Shown here one piece after another: positions 47,101 through 57,888 of a stretch of 64,000 nucleotides of DNA. Source of the DNA: Eulemur rufifrons (Eukaryota > Chordata > Mammalia > Primates > Lemuridae); NCBI RefSeq assembly GCF_041146395.1, contig NC_091000.1:14832501-14896500 (forward strand), written 5' to 3'. The notes beneath the pieces were generated by a model. It was not told the origin of the DNA. It saw only the letters and a program-made list of their open reading frames with translations, and searched no databases. Position 1 is the stretch's first letter. Each line of letters opens with the position of its first letter. Both the position numbers and the translations under genes were made by a program.

Positions 47101-48380
47101 TAAACTTGTCTATTATTGGACCAGTAGAAAGAGGAAAACATCCAAGTTTTCTTTCATTCTTCTACTCGACTGGGCATCTGGAAGTGAGGGAAATCACCCT
47201 TTTTAACAACAGAGTCGTTTTCAATACCTGTTCTGTACGTCCTCATCAATAAACCCCTGAATTTCAGATAGGCATGTGGCTAATCAGAATAAAGATCGCA
47301 TCAATTCCCCCTTGAAGTCAGCAACGTAATGTGTACCACTGCCGGTACCTGTTCGTGAAAAATGGAGCCTGGTCTTTGTCTCTCTTCTCTTTCCTCCGGC
47401 AGGAACACACGCGGAGGCAGATGCGGAGCAGCTCTCGCCTTGTACTACGAGGTGGAAGCTGCGGTGGCCAGCCTGACAGCAGCCCGCGTGGAGGTTCCCC
47501 CCGCAGCCCCCACACCCACTCTGGACTAGCTGGGACTGTGGGGTGGAGGAACGTTCTGCCTTCTCGCCTGGGTTGGGGCAGTCTTCTCCACAGATATGTA
47601 TCGGGCGGGTCTCCTCTTCACTCTGTGTCTAGATTCAAGACTCAAAGAAACTTTCACCTAGGGTTTGTAATGATCTCAAAATAGTTTTCTCCCCCCAGTT
47701 CTCTCCCTCCTCTATTGTCTTCTACATGCTGTTGCCAAAATAAACTATGAAATTACAAGTCTGGTCACAGGAAATAAGTAAGAGTCAGAATTCTAACTCA
47801 TGTCTGTCTTGATCCAGAGCTAAAAAGCGTAGACACGTTATGAATAAAGGAAGAGGAATAAAGGAAGAGCTCTGCCTAAATGAGGGACCTATCCTCAAAC
47901 GAGAGATAGGAGGTATACAAGGGCAAAAGAACTCTGCACAAGATGTGACAGATACGCTCCCTGTATCTAGACTATGTTTGAGTCTTACTGGCCTCTGTGT
48001 CATTTACACCTTTCTATCAGAAACACAACCTGGGGCTGCTTTAATGACCAGCCACTAAGAATGAGTGTAGGAGATGAGGACAAATAACATTTCCAAGCAC
48101 CCAAAACACTTCCTGCATAAAGTCATCCCTGACCAACATCCACCTATGAAAATCATTTTCTTGCTGTAAATTTCACATGATGAATAATCATAGGTTTTCT
48201 CAGTTTTTTTTCTTGAATCATTCATTAGATTGTGCATGTGTTGATCTTGTCTATTGAACAATTGAAGCTTCTTGAACAATTCTATACTTCTCCATAACAT
48301 CCCACAATGTCACATTACATTTAAAAAAACATTAAATGAATAAGCTTAATTGAGTTGGCTATCTTTTAATTAACGGGGAG

Positions 48381-48382
<2 letters not shown>
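47101..48382. other. unique DNA with a GC-rich patch
   Basis: The part 47390-47600 is clearly GC-rich with several CpGs and is stop-free on both strands (117 codons on +, 47331-47684; 65 on -). No domain is recognised. Phrases such as ACGAGGTGGAAGCTGCG vaguely recall the interior of old LTR/MER elements, so an unrecognised repeat is likelier than an exon. The rest is ordinary intergenic sequence. Confidence 0.4.
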
Positions 48383-48417
<35 letters not shown>

Positions 48418-48444
48418 ATGTACATGCGTGTGTATATATATATT
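48383..48444. repeat. (TA)n(TG)n microsatellite
   Basis: TATATATATATGTGTGTG... with about 13 TG units, then TACATGCG and TATATATATA. The His-Thr tract on the - strand is from this repeat. Confidence 0.97.
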
Positions 48445-50234
48445 CTGAAGAGTAACTCCTTAATGAGAGATAGTAAATAACTTATCCACTTCAGTGATGG
48501 GGCTAGGTAATGTAGGATTTTGATTCTTAGATCTCTTTTTGGTCTACCAGATTTGTTCCACCATATCCAAAAGATAACTTTATAAAGTGGAAATAAATTA
48601 TTTTTGTTGATTTGACTTACAGCTTGGTTTACACAGGAATATTTTATCTTAATTAATGAGAAATAATCATAGTTCTTCTCTGATGTTTTACAACCAAAAC
48701 TTAAGTAAAGCAAAATAAGATGAAGCAAAATGGTTACTTTGAGAATAAAGGAACAAAAGCTCTGCCTTTATACAAACAAAACACCATCTGCATTCAAACG
48801 TATGATCTATAATGAGATGGCATTTGAATTATTAAAAAAGCTGTGTACTTCATAATTCTTAGCCTCGATATTGTAACTATATTTTAAAACAGAATTTGAC
48901 CAGCAGGATATTTTCTTACCAAGCACCATCTTTACAATCCACTGTGTGCAAATAATTTCTTTATTTAACTAGTTAGTGGCCTTTTATTCTGCAAAGTGTT
49001 TAACATTTAAGTCTTACTTACTTGCTTTTAATACACCGTAACATGTGACTGCTTAATATCGCTGAACTATGACAGTGGTGTCCTCTTTGAAAAGACCAAG
49101 CTACCATTAGAAATGGGTCATGAAGCAAACGTCATTAACTGTTTTAAAAAGGCCAGAGCCCAACAACACATTACTGACAAACCTCCTTCCCTGTGTCCAT
49201 TTGCCTTTATTAAATACCACATTTAATATCTACTTCCACGCCTGAGACAGCCTTCTGAAGCATCTCTCCATGAAAAAATTAAAACAATTAGAAATTAAAT
49301 TTACTTTCAGGTTTTACTTTAAATGAGCAAGTTAATTCTCTCAGGCAATATTATACTGTAAACTGAGTATTAATAATTCCCAGTAATACAAAAAATGATT
49401 CCAGAGTTGCTAGCTTGAAAAAATCTGTGGACTCTCTTAAAAAAGGAAAATTTAATTAATAGACACAATGAGGAAAAACAGAAAGATCAAGGCAGGGTTT
49501 TTAAAATTTTTCCTTGATGTTGGTTGCAAAAGATGACATGAGATAGGGATTTGTATCTTTCCCACATATCAAATGAAAGGTTTATTAAAAATTAATGTTA
49601 AAATAATAAAAATGATAAGGAATCATATCTGTATCTCTATATGAGTAGAATTGTAGTAGTGTTTCAAGTTTCATTTTAGAATGAGCTTCTGCCTTCAGCA
49701 TTCAAATGGAAATTTCTCATGCTGAGGAAAGATAATCTATGCTCTTTAAATCCCTTTCTTGGAAGTAAACTTTATAGACCCAATCTTTACCTCTGTTTTC
49801 CTCTGTTCCTATCTCTTAGAAAATAAAATATTTTGTGAATTTTTTCTTCTCTGGGTTGTCAGCTACAGAGGCTGTTGCAAAATGAGTTCAGAGTTGGCTC
49901 TGCTGAGAGCAATGCCCAGTCAAACGAAATACCTACTTAGCACCTTTTAGAAGAGATAGGAGAAAGATACACCAAGTGGAGGTTTGTGTTTCTGTCCTTC
50001 ACTGACCCCAGGAGAGGAAGCCAAGTGGTAGCAGCTCTGTTTATCTAATCAAATAAATTTTAACTTAATATTTGTTTTGTTTTGTTTTCAGGGGAGTCTC
50101 TTATCATCTCAGATGTACTTCTAAACAAAATTTTTCTATTTTAGCCCCAGTTAGTTATAGAGTAACTAATTATGGAATGGCAGTAAGTATTCTTTGGGTT
50201 TCACTGAAGTCTGCTCCAAAATGCAGTTGAATTG
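48445..50234. other. long AT-rich unique stretch
   Basis: No gene, RNA or repeat recognised. Confidence 0.5.
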
Positions 50235-50495
50235 AATGATCAAGAGCTTGGGCTCCAGCATCAAATCTAAGCTCAATTTTTTTCTCCATTACTAATGTAA
50301 AATGGGACTAAATGTGGTTAATATAACCAAGTTTTAAAGATCAACAAAAAATTAATGTAAGGGGCTAAGCATTTTTGTCTATTACATAGTAAGTTATCAA
50401 TAAGTATTATTGATAACTATCATTAGGAAATTTTTCAATAAAGTGCCTATTACATAGTAAGTTATCCATAAAGATTAGCTATTGTGATTTTGATC
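50235..50495 (+). mobile_element. MIR SINE with internal duplication
   Basis: GAATGATCAAGAGCTTGGGCTCCAGCATC (head), ATTACTAATGTAAAATGGGAC, then the tail TATTACATAGTAAGTTATCAATAAG. The tail motif is present twice, at 50380-50398 and 50448-50466 (19 identical bases), a 68-bp tandem duplication in the 3' end. Confidence 0.75.
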
Positions 50496-50597
50496 AGTTT
50501 AGGTTCCTTTTCATTAAAAAATGGGTGAAATGGATTACATTTATCTTTGATATACTCAAAACTGCTTCTCCATCTTTCCTGTAACTTCTCTACCTTT

Positions 50598-50832
50598 TTT
50601 TTTTATTTCAGCTTATTATGGGGGGGTACAAAAGTTCAGGTTACATACGTTGCCCATGTACTGCCTATCCCCCCAAGTCAGAGCTCCAGGCATGTCCATT
50701 CCCCAGACAGTGCGCATTGCACTCATCATGTAGGTATATACCCATCCCCTTCTTGCACCACCCCCCCCCCCCCCGAGTCAGCACCTTCAAGCGTGACCAT
50801 TCCCCAGACGGTGCGCAACGCACTCATTATGT
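50598..50832 (-). mobile_element. strepsirrhine-type L1 3'UTR end, antisense
   Basis: TTATTTCAGCTTATTATGGGGGGGTACAAAAG and GGTTACATACGTTGCCCATG are followed by CATTCCCCAGACAGTGCGC and GTAGGTATATACCCATCCCC. These form the reverse complement of the 3' end of relatively young L1s in lemurs and galagos. A unit of about 55 bp (GAGTCAG..ATTATGTG) occurs twice, at about 50675-50731 and 50777-50831. A C14 run (50761-50774) lies between the copies. No 5' part of the L1 is present. Confidence 0.82.
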
Positions 50833-51114
50833 GACTTCTCTATCTTTACATGACTCTTGGTACCTCTTGTAAGAGGAGAAAATACTTGGAGGAAGAGATT
50901 TACATAAAGGCATAAATAAGAATGACTTAATTAATTATCTTGAATAACACAGTCAATGCTAATCCAAAGGGGAAAATCTGTAATGCTGGAATTTCAGGCA
51001 TCAATATCAAATAATTTACTGGAAGTAATTTTGAACAAGAAGACCTACTGGGAACCACCCTAGAAGTCTTACTATGCAAGGAATTGACTTACTCACTTAT
51101 TCCCTGAGTTGAAA
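50833..51114. other. unique AT-rich DNA
   Basis: Nothing recognisable. Confidence 0.5.
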
Positions 51115-51215
51115 ATATGTACTGAATTCTTGCTATGTCAAATATTTCACTGGGTATATAGGAATGTAGAGATTTATAATACTTTCATCCCTAACATTCT
51201 TATAATCTATTAAGG
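51115..51215 (-). mobile_element. L2 3' end, antisense (weak)
   Basis: TGTACTGAATTCTTGCTATGTCAAATATTTCACTGGGTATATAGG resembles reverse L2 (TATTGAGTGCCTACTATGTGCC..GGGGATACAG). Confidence 0.5.
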
Positions 51216-51227
51216 CAGGTAAAAATA

Positions 51228-51442
51228 TATTGCATTGATATTGCCTTAGCATATATTATCTCATTTACTTATAACAGCTATCTTATGATGAAGGCTAAGA
51301 TTTTTATTCCCAATGTGTACAAATGAAAAAGTTAATTAGGCTCACCCAAGGACACATAGTTAGGAAGAGGTAAAATCTAGACTCACATGCCATTCTCCTG
51401 AGCATAAATTATTTTATTTTTCCTCTTTACCACAATGCCTCT
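51228..51442 (-). mobile_element. MIR SINE, antisense
   Basis: CATATATTATCTCATTTACTTATAACAGC, ATTTTTATTCCCAATGTGTACAAATG, AAAAAGTTAATTAGGCTCACCCAAGGACACATAG and TTACCACAATGCCTC are in reverse-MIR order. Confidence 0.85.
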
Positions 51443-51579
51443 ACATTCAGAGTCTAAATAAACTATGATAAGTATCATGAGTACCAGAGTACTAAGGACA
51501 TTTAGATGAAGGCAAATTTAATGTTTGTGATTAATTAGTAATGGTTTCACAATGAGGCATTTCAGTACACGGGCACTCG

Positions 51580-51795
51580 AAGGACAGGCTGGATATGAAC
51601 AAGCAGAGATGGTGGACAGGATGCTCCAGACTAGAGGAGAGACAGAAAGCAGACAACAGAGTGGAGAAGAGCAGATTATATTTTAGGAAGGCCAAACGTC
51701 CTATCTGACTGAAATATGGGGTATGTGAAAGAAATGGTCTTGATAATATTTAAAAGATAGGAGCTAGATTACAAAGAGTTGTAAGTTTGCACTTT
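51580..51795 (+). mobile_element. unassigned ancient repeat (left part)
   Basis: GACAGGCTGGATATGAACAAGCAGAG, GGATGCTCCAGACTAG, GATAGGAGCTAGATTACAAAG are phrases recurring in an old mammalian repeat whose name I cannot give. The match seems to continue after 52300. Confidence 0.4.
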
Positions 51796-51804
51796 TCCCC
51801 AAAG

Positions 51805-51985
51805 CTAATAGTACTCAGATCTGGCTGAGAATCAGAATCGATTTTACAGCTTTTCTGAAATGCCCATGCCCTGGCAACACTCCCAGAGATTCTGTTCATT
51901 AGCTCTAAGGGGCATGGACATTTGCATATTTTAAAACTCCTCTATTGATTCTGCACTATAAGCATGGTAGAGACTCAGTGTCATG
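51805..51985 (+). mobile_element. MER5A-type hAT MITE
   Basis: GGCTGAGAATCAGAATCG, AAATGCCCATGCCCTGGC, CTCCCAGAGATTCTG and AGGGGCATGGACATTTGCATATTTTAAAAC are in MER5A order. Confidence 0.8.
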
Positions 51986-51989
51986 GTGA

Positions 51990-52292
51990 TTGAAGTGTGG
52001 TCCACTCAACATGTGGTCTGTGGTCTGTGCTAGTCTTCAAACTGTTAGCATCTATGATGAGAAATTGAAGGTGAGAGTGTAAAAAGTATATAGTAATTTC
52101 ATGGAGTAATGTTCTATCTGTTGAAACACATAGGCTTAAAAAAATGGTGCAGCATTTTGTATGTGTTTGTTTTTCATTCTTGCACAATTCATTTTGTTGT
52201 GTTATAAAGGTATTGTTTCATAAGAACTGTAAATTAAAAACAAAAACAAAACTAGGCCTTTGACACAGATAATTTAAGAACCGTTGCTCTAA
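51990..52292. mobile_element. hAT-like fragment (weak)
   Basis: GTGGTCTGTGGTCTGTGCTAG at the left and TTTAAGAACCGTTGCTC at the right resemble hAT MITE interior and terminal phrases. The middle is AT-rich and unassigned. It may be the continuation of the MER5A copy or a second element. Confidence 0.4.
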
Positions 52293-52299
52293 GCCACAG

Positions 52300-53010
52300 T
52301 GGGCATTTGTGAGCAGGGAATGATGTTATGAAACATCATTTTAACATTAATGGTGCTGTTTTAACATTAATGGGGCTCTGGCATGTTGGATGGATGAAGG
52401 CCACGTTAGGATGTCCTTGGATTCAGTTACGCCAATGGCAATAGAGAGAAAGGGGAAAAGTTTCAGAGAAATATGCAAAGAGAAAAACTTTAGAAATCAT
52501 CAATACGTAGATAGAATGAAGAATAAAAGAAGAGATAAAAATCTAAAATGTTTCTGATATCTCATGCCTGATTGAGAAAAATAAAGTGCTATTACTAAGA
52601 GATCTGTAGATATCAATAAAAAAATTGGGGACAAAAAGTAGATGGCAGTGGGGGTGGAGATAGTGACTTTAGCGTTAGGCATGTTGAGTTTAAAATGTCT
52701 AAAATAAATAAAATGGAAACATCCCCAAGGGGGGTGAACATATGGGACTAGAATTGTTAGAGAGGCAGAAGCTGGGGATAATAATTAGGGGTGGAATTCG
52801 AAACATATGCAAAGCAACCAGCAGGACACAGCATGGACAAGCCTGAAGACACATGGTGCTGCCAGGGCAGTGGCCACCGCTTACAGTCACCCTGCATACA
52901 GGTGAGGTGACCGTGGGTATGGGTGGGCAGGCCATGGGATCTCTGAGGGAGAGAGGACAGAGAAAAGAAGGAGTTTGGGGATGAATTCTTAGGGAACATC
53001 CACACTTTGC
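52300..53010 (+). mobile_element. unassigned ancient repeat (right part)
   Basis: GAGCAGGGAATGATGTTATG, GGCATGTTGAGTTTAAAATG, GGATGAATTCTTAGGGAACATCC follow, in order, a recurring old mammalian repeat (GGAGTGACATGATC.., GACATGTTGAGTTTGAGG.., TGAACCCTGAGGAACACC..). The name of the family is not recalled. The 78- and 85-codon - frames inside it are not genes. Confidence 0.45.
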
Positions 53011-53281
53011 ACATTGGAAGTGGAGAAAGGGAGATGTTGTAAAGACAGAAATGTGATATAAAATTAGTTTTTGCTTAAAATCAGAACAAAGAGAAATTTT
53101 AAGAGGAAAGAAAAAGGTAATAAATATTGCTGATTACGACAGAGAATCTAAGAGAATGAGAGTCACAGTAGAGATTTTTAGATTTAGTGAACAGGAATAA
53201 ACAGGAACATCTGACGAAGTTAGTTTTAGTATGTTAGGAAACATCGAAGATATAAAGCAATAAATCATGTTATCTGGTAAG

Positions 53282-53594
53282 TGTTATGGTTTGAATTGTG
53301 TCCTAAAATTCATACGTGGAAGCTCTAACTCCCCATATGATGGTATTTAGTAATGGGCCATTTGGGAGATTATTAGGTCATGAGGGTGGAGACCTCATGA
53401 TGGGATTAGTGTCCTTACAAGACAAAGAGAAGGCTGCCATCGCAAGCCAGGACCAGGGCCCTCACCAGAACCAAATCTGCTGGCACCCAGATCATGGGAC
53501 TGCCCAGCCTCCAGAACCATGAGAAATCAATTTCTGTTGTTTAGGCCACCCAATCAGTGGCATGTTGTTATGGCAGCCCAAGCAGACTAAGACA
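53282..53594 (+). mobile_element. solo LTR of an ERVL-MaLR (MLT1/MST type)
   Basis: Starts TGTTATGGTTTGAATTGTGTCC and ends GGCAGCCCAAGCAGACTAAGACA. Inside are TAGTAATGGGCCATTTGGGAG, AGGTCATGAGGGTGGAGACC, CCCTCACCAGAACC and TCAATTTCTGTTGTTTAGGCC, all typical of MaLR LTRs. No internal region is attached, so it is a solo LTR left after recombination between two LTRs. The flanking bases GTAAG and TAAAG may be an eroded 5-bp duplication. It carries no retroviral gene. Confidence 0.93.
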
Positions 53595-53639
53595 CTAAAG
53601 AAGCCTACAGAAGTAGAGGCAGTGAATATAAGTTCTTCT

Positions 53640-54230
53640 TTAATAAATGCTACCAACTGAATAAGCAAAAGGCAAGATTATAGTTTAAGAGAGAAGAAAA
53701 CAAAAGCAATATTTGAAGAGTGAATGACTGAAAATGTTCCAGAATTGATGAAAGACGTCAATTCGAAGATGCCAGAATCTCAGGAAATCCCAAACAAGAT
53801 TAAAAAATTCTATAACTCAATACATTTTAATGAAACTTAGAACATCAAATACATGGAAATCTTAAGAGCAATCAGAGATAAATGGCATTACATGGAAAGT
53901 GCCAAATAAACTGAATAAACTGCATAAACTGAAAACATGTTTCTCAATAGAAACAATGGAAGCTAGAAAATTGTGGAATATTTTGAAAATGCTAAGAAAA
54001 GCTCAGAAATCTATATTCAGCAAAAAAACCTCCAGTGGGAAGGAAGGCAAAATAAAGACATTTTCAGATACACATAACTGGGCTTGCCACTAAATACATT
54101 TTCCTGGCAGAAGGGAAATGATCCCAGTTGGAAATTTGTGGATACGGAAAGGAATCAAAAACAAGGCTGGTAAATATGTGAAAAATTTAAATAAACATTA
54201 ACTGCACAAAACTGTAATTATGTCTTGTGG
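53640..54230 (+). mobile_element. old L1 (L1M/HAL1-type) fragment
   Basis: GATGAAAGACGTCAATTCG, AAGAGCAATCAGAGATAAATGGC, AATAGAAACAATGGAAGCTAG, AAATCTATATTCAGCAAAAA, AATAAAGACATTTTCAGATAC and GGCAGAAGGGAAATGATCCC are successive phrases of old L1s. Broken in all frames. Confidence 0.85.
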
Positions 54231-54524
54231 TGTTTAAAATATAAAGAGAAATGAAAGTAAGTGACAGCAGGGTGTAAACCACAAAGGAGTAGAAGAGAAA
54301 TATTTTATGGTACTTGCAAAAAGGTGATTGTGTGTGAGGTCAGGGCTTCTTGATGTTCAAGGAAGCGCGTCATTGCCGTGGCTGAGTCTAGTGGCAGGTA
54401 AAGCTGGTACAGGACTGATGCCTGAAAGAAGAAGGAGGCAATGCCACACTGGGAGTGAACAGAGGTCCTGCTGTTATTGAAAAGAGAAACAAGTCATGAG
54501 GAAGAAGGATGCATTGCATGGTCA
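54231..54524. other. unique DNA
   Basis: Nothing recognisable. Confidence 0.45.
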
Positions 54525-54690
54525 AGGGGGTTTACATATATTAACTTACGTTATTTAATTCTTGCTACTAGTCTGCACGTATTATTATCTCCATTTTACC
54601 AGCGAAGAAACCGACTCTGTAGGGGGAGCTAACTCATCTGGAATCAAAGGCACAAAGTGGGGGCTGGTGTATTCCATTACGCCATCACTC
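54525..54690 (-). mobile_element. MIR SINE, antisense
   Basis: TTTACATATATTAACTTACG, TATTATTATCTCCATTTTACCAGCGAAGAAACCGACTC, AACTCATCTGGAATCAAAG and TGTATTCCATTACGCCATC follow reverse MIR. Confidence 0.85.
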
Positions 54691-56639
54691 CCCCGGACGG
54701 AGGCTATATCGGGGGACCGGGGGCTGTTGGGGGAGACTTTCCTATGGGAGCAGGAGGCTCAGCATTCCAGATGTGGCTGTCCAGGTTCTGCTCAGCCCCA
54801 AGGAAGTCAAAGGCAAACGTACGAGGGTGGAATACCTCTGAGGCTTTGATAAGTTATGAGAAAGCCCCATTTTCTGTAATCCATTGGTCATCTTGATGAA
54901 TCATTTTTCTTCCCCCCAAAATTCACTTCTACCAACCCCCTTTACTCTTTTATTGACAGCACTGCCAAGTTTCTCACTCTTAGTTATCTCACAGGTATCC
55001 ATCATCTAACTCGCTTCCTTCCTTTGCCATTTTCTCTTGAAATCTAAGGATCTCTGTTTTTCATATCTTATCATCCCTTGCTTCATGTTTATCCTCTTTT
55101 TCCCCCTGTTTTTTGCTTTTCCCAAACAAATAAGCCTTTGCTGCAATTCACAAGAACTGATATTTAACCGTAAGTCCAGGGTATTATTTTAAAACATCTA
55201 CAAGTTCCCAGGAACTTACCAGAAATATGCCAACAATTAAATGACACTTTACTTCTTGGCATAAGTAGGGGCTCTTGTTGTCCAGGATCAGCCTGGCAGA
55301 CAGAGGTGGGATTTGTAAATGACCCCGGCAAGCTGCTCTCGTTGGTAGGTGCAGCTCATCCAGTAAGCCAGGAGCATGACTGTCCAAATTAAAATCCATT
55401 TCTTATTATAATATCAGCCCATCAAGAGCAATCACCCCCACTGTTCTTCCATAAGGAAGAAAAAGCATAAAAATCATATGTTCTTTAAAGAAGGTAAGAC
55501 ATGGAGAAATAGCTACAAAAAAATTTTCAGAGTGTAAGTTTTAGGAAATACTCTTAATTACCCAGTGTTTTAATTACCCTGAAGCTGGACCTTCAAACCA
55601 AAACTCATAATCTAATTAAGGAAGTCCATCATGTAGATAGCGCATAAAGCAACATGCAATTAACATTTTCTAAAAATGAAAGTAATGCAAGAACATTTTG
55701 ATTTGCTCTAATTATACTGTTAATCCTGTACCTAATGCAGCAAGGCCTTTGCATTTTCTTTAATTCCTTAAAGGTCTCCTTCCAAATTGTACTAGGCATA
55801 TATTTCTCCCACTCTAGCTGCTTGTAATATACATAAAAGTGAGAATTACAAAGAATTCTCAACCCAAGGATATGGGTTGTAAAATATAGATGACAGAAAC
55901 CCAGCCCTGAATGCTCCCACAAGAACAGTTTGCAGCAATCATATTACAAAGGGTTTTAAGGGTAGCACTTTGATCGATCTGCTTCATTCATCTCCATGTA
56001 CTTGAAAGAAATGTCTTGAAAAGGGCTAGAAGCCAGTATTCCTGAATTCCCAAATGCAGGCTTGTTCTTGTGCCTACTACAGTACCATGAGCTCACTGAA
56101 CCCTCAGCAAGCACCACAAACACCAGACTCAGGATATATCTGATTTTCAAAGAGCAATTCAGACTAATCGATATTTTTATTCTGCTCAGACTTGTTCACA
56201 GTTCTGTAACTTTGAACTGGGGTAGAATTATGGAGACTTTGTCTTTAACTGACATGGAGATGTGGTTGTAAGATGCCAGTTGACTTAGAACTGGCTTCTG
56301 CCACTGTTGCGGGGGCCAGATATCTGAGAAACATCAGAAAAAGTGGAAAAGTACAGTTTCCTTTCCTCGGTTTCCTTTGGTTCCTAAGAGCTTCTCTCTT
56401 CTCCGGTCTTTGTGACGCTGGTCTGGCCCCTCTACTGAGTCCCTTTGAGCCTCACCTCACACTCTGGCCTGGCACAGCCAGTAAGAGTTTTAAGGATAAA
56501 AATGATTCTAGAAAATTGCTTCCTAAAAACCCAGCCTCTTTCCTAAATACAAACAAACTGGCAAACAAATAGAGCAACTACTTAGCAACCACGAAGTAGA
56601 GGACAACTTCTTGACAAAGGGTAGGTACCAATAATATGT
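54691..56639. other. unique DNA; candidate conserved element
   Basis: The part 54691-54850 is GC-rich and unassigned (GACGGAGGCTATATCGGGGG). The part 55540-55830 is repeat-free, with TTTTAATTACCC, TCTAATTAAGG and GCAACATGCAATTAAC, a composition seen in conserved non-coding elements. The part 56290-56570 has a 99-codon frame without a domain. No gene recognised. Confidence 0.4.
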
Positions 56640-57785
56640 AATCTGCATCATACTTGGCAGGAAATATTAGAAACACTCTTATTAAATATTCCAGAAATAA
56701 GACACAAATACTCTCTATCATCAGTGCTATTCAACACTGTATTGGAAGTCCTGCCAAATAAAATACAAGATAAGCACATGAGTGATAAAATTATTGGAAA
56801 CAAAGCAAGAAATTCTATCTAGAAGAGCCAAGAAAATCAACTGACAGACTGATAAATGACTTCAGCCAGCTTATCCTGTGAAATAAAAGCAGACAAATCA
56901 GTAACATCAGCACCAGCCAATTTGAAAATATAACTAAAAAATCTTCAATGACACTAGCAACATACATATTCAAATAGTTAGGAACAGACCTAATTAGAAA
57001 AGCGTGAGTCCTATAGAAGGAAAATCAAAAAATTATATTTGAGAACATAAAGGAAGGTGTAAACAACTGGACCTATACCCCATTCTGTATTAAGAGAGTT
57101 CGATGTAATAGAAATGTGTATAAGCCCTACATTAATCAATTTTATTCAAATTCTTAAAAATTAGTATGTTTTCCAAGAAATACTACAAGCGATTCTAAGC
57201 TTCATCTGGAAGAATGAATTTTAAAACATAGGAAAAGGAATTCTTGAAAAAAAAACAAGGCTGTGAGGTGAAGCTAAATCACCAGCCCTTAGAGATATAA
57301 AAACATACCATAAAGCTGTAGTAATGATTTAATTGTAATTGCTGTTTTAAGTGTGGATTTGGTATGAGAAAGGAAAAAACAGTGAAGCAAAATAGAAAAT
57401 ACAGAAACCATGCGTATAACCCACTTACAGGATGATAAAGGTAAATCTTCCCAAACAGTAGGAAAAGGATTGATGGGGAAACTCAATAAACAGGGTTTGA
57501 AAACATGGTTTTCAACTTATGGGGTAAAAATAAATTTACAGCTCACATACTGTATATTCCAGATTGAATAAAACAATAATATTATTGAGAAAGTATAGAA
57601 TACATTTTTAGAATATAGAAGGCCTTTTAAGCAATAAAGAGTGAAAAATAATAAAGAAAAAGACTGACAAGTTTGGCTACATAAAATATAAACTTTGGTA
57701 TAATAATAATTTAAAATGTAACATAAATAGAAGCAAAAGACAGACTGGGAGAAAAATCTTCCACTATAGGAAACATATATAAAGG
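56640..57785 (+). mobile_element. old L1 ORF2 part, left of the nested insertions
   Basis: ATCATCAGTGCTATTCAACACTGTATTGGAAGTCCTG, ATGACACTAGCAACATACATATTC, TTCATCTGGAAGAATG and AAGACAGACTGGGAGAAAAATC mark the L1 ORF2 reverse-transcriptase-to-C-terminus region. All frames are broken. The L1 resumes at 58858. Confidence 0.88.
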
Positions 57786-57888
57786 CAATATCATGCATTG
57801 GTTAGGAAAGTAAATACACCCTGGGTTTCTCTGACTACCAAAGTTTGTGCCCAGTTCTGCCATCAACTGTGACCTTAGGCAAGCTCAT
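57786..57888 (+). mobile_element. MIR SINE, left half, inside the L1
   Basis: TGCATTGGTTAGGAAAGTAAATAC (head), then TGCCCAGTTCTGCCATCAACTGTGACCTTAGGCAAG. It stops at the LTR boundary and its second half is found at 58726. Confidence 0.82.
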
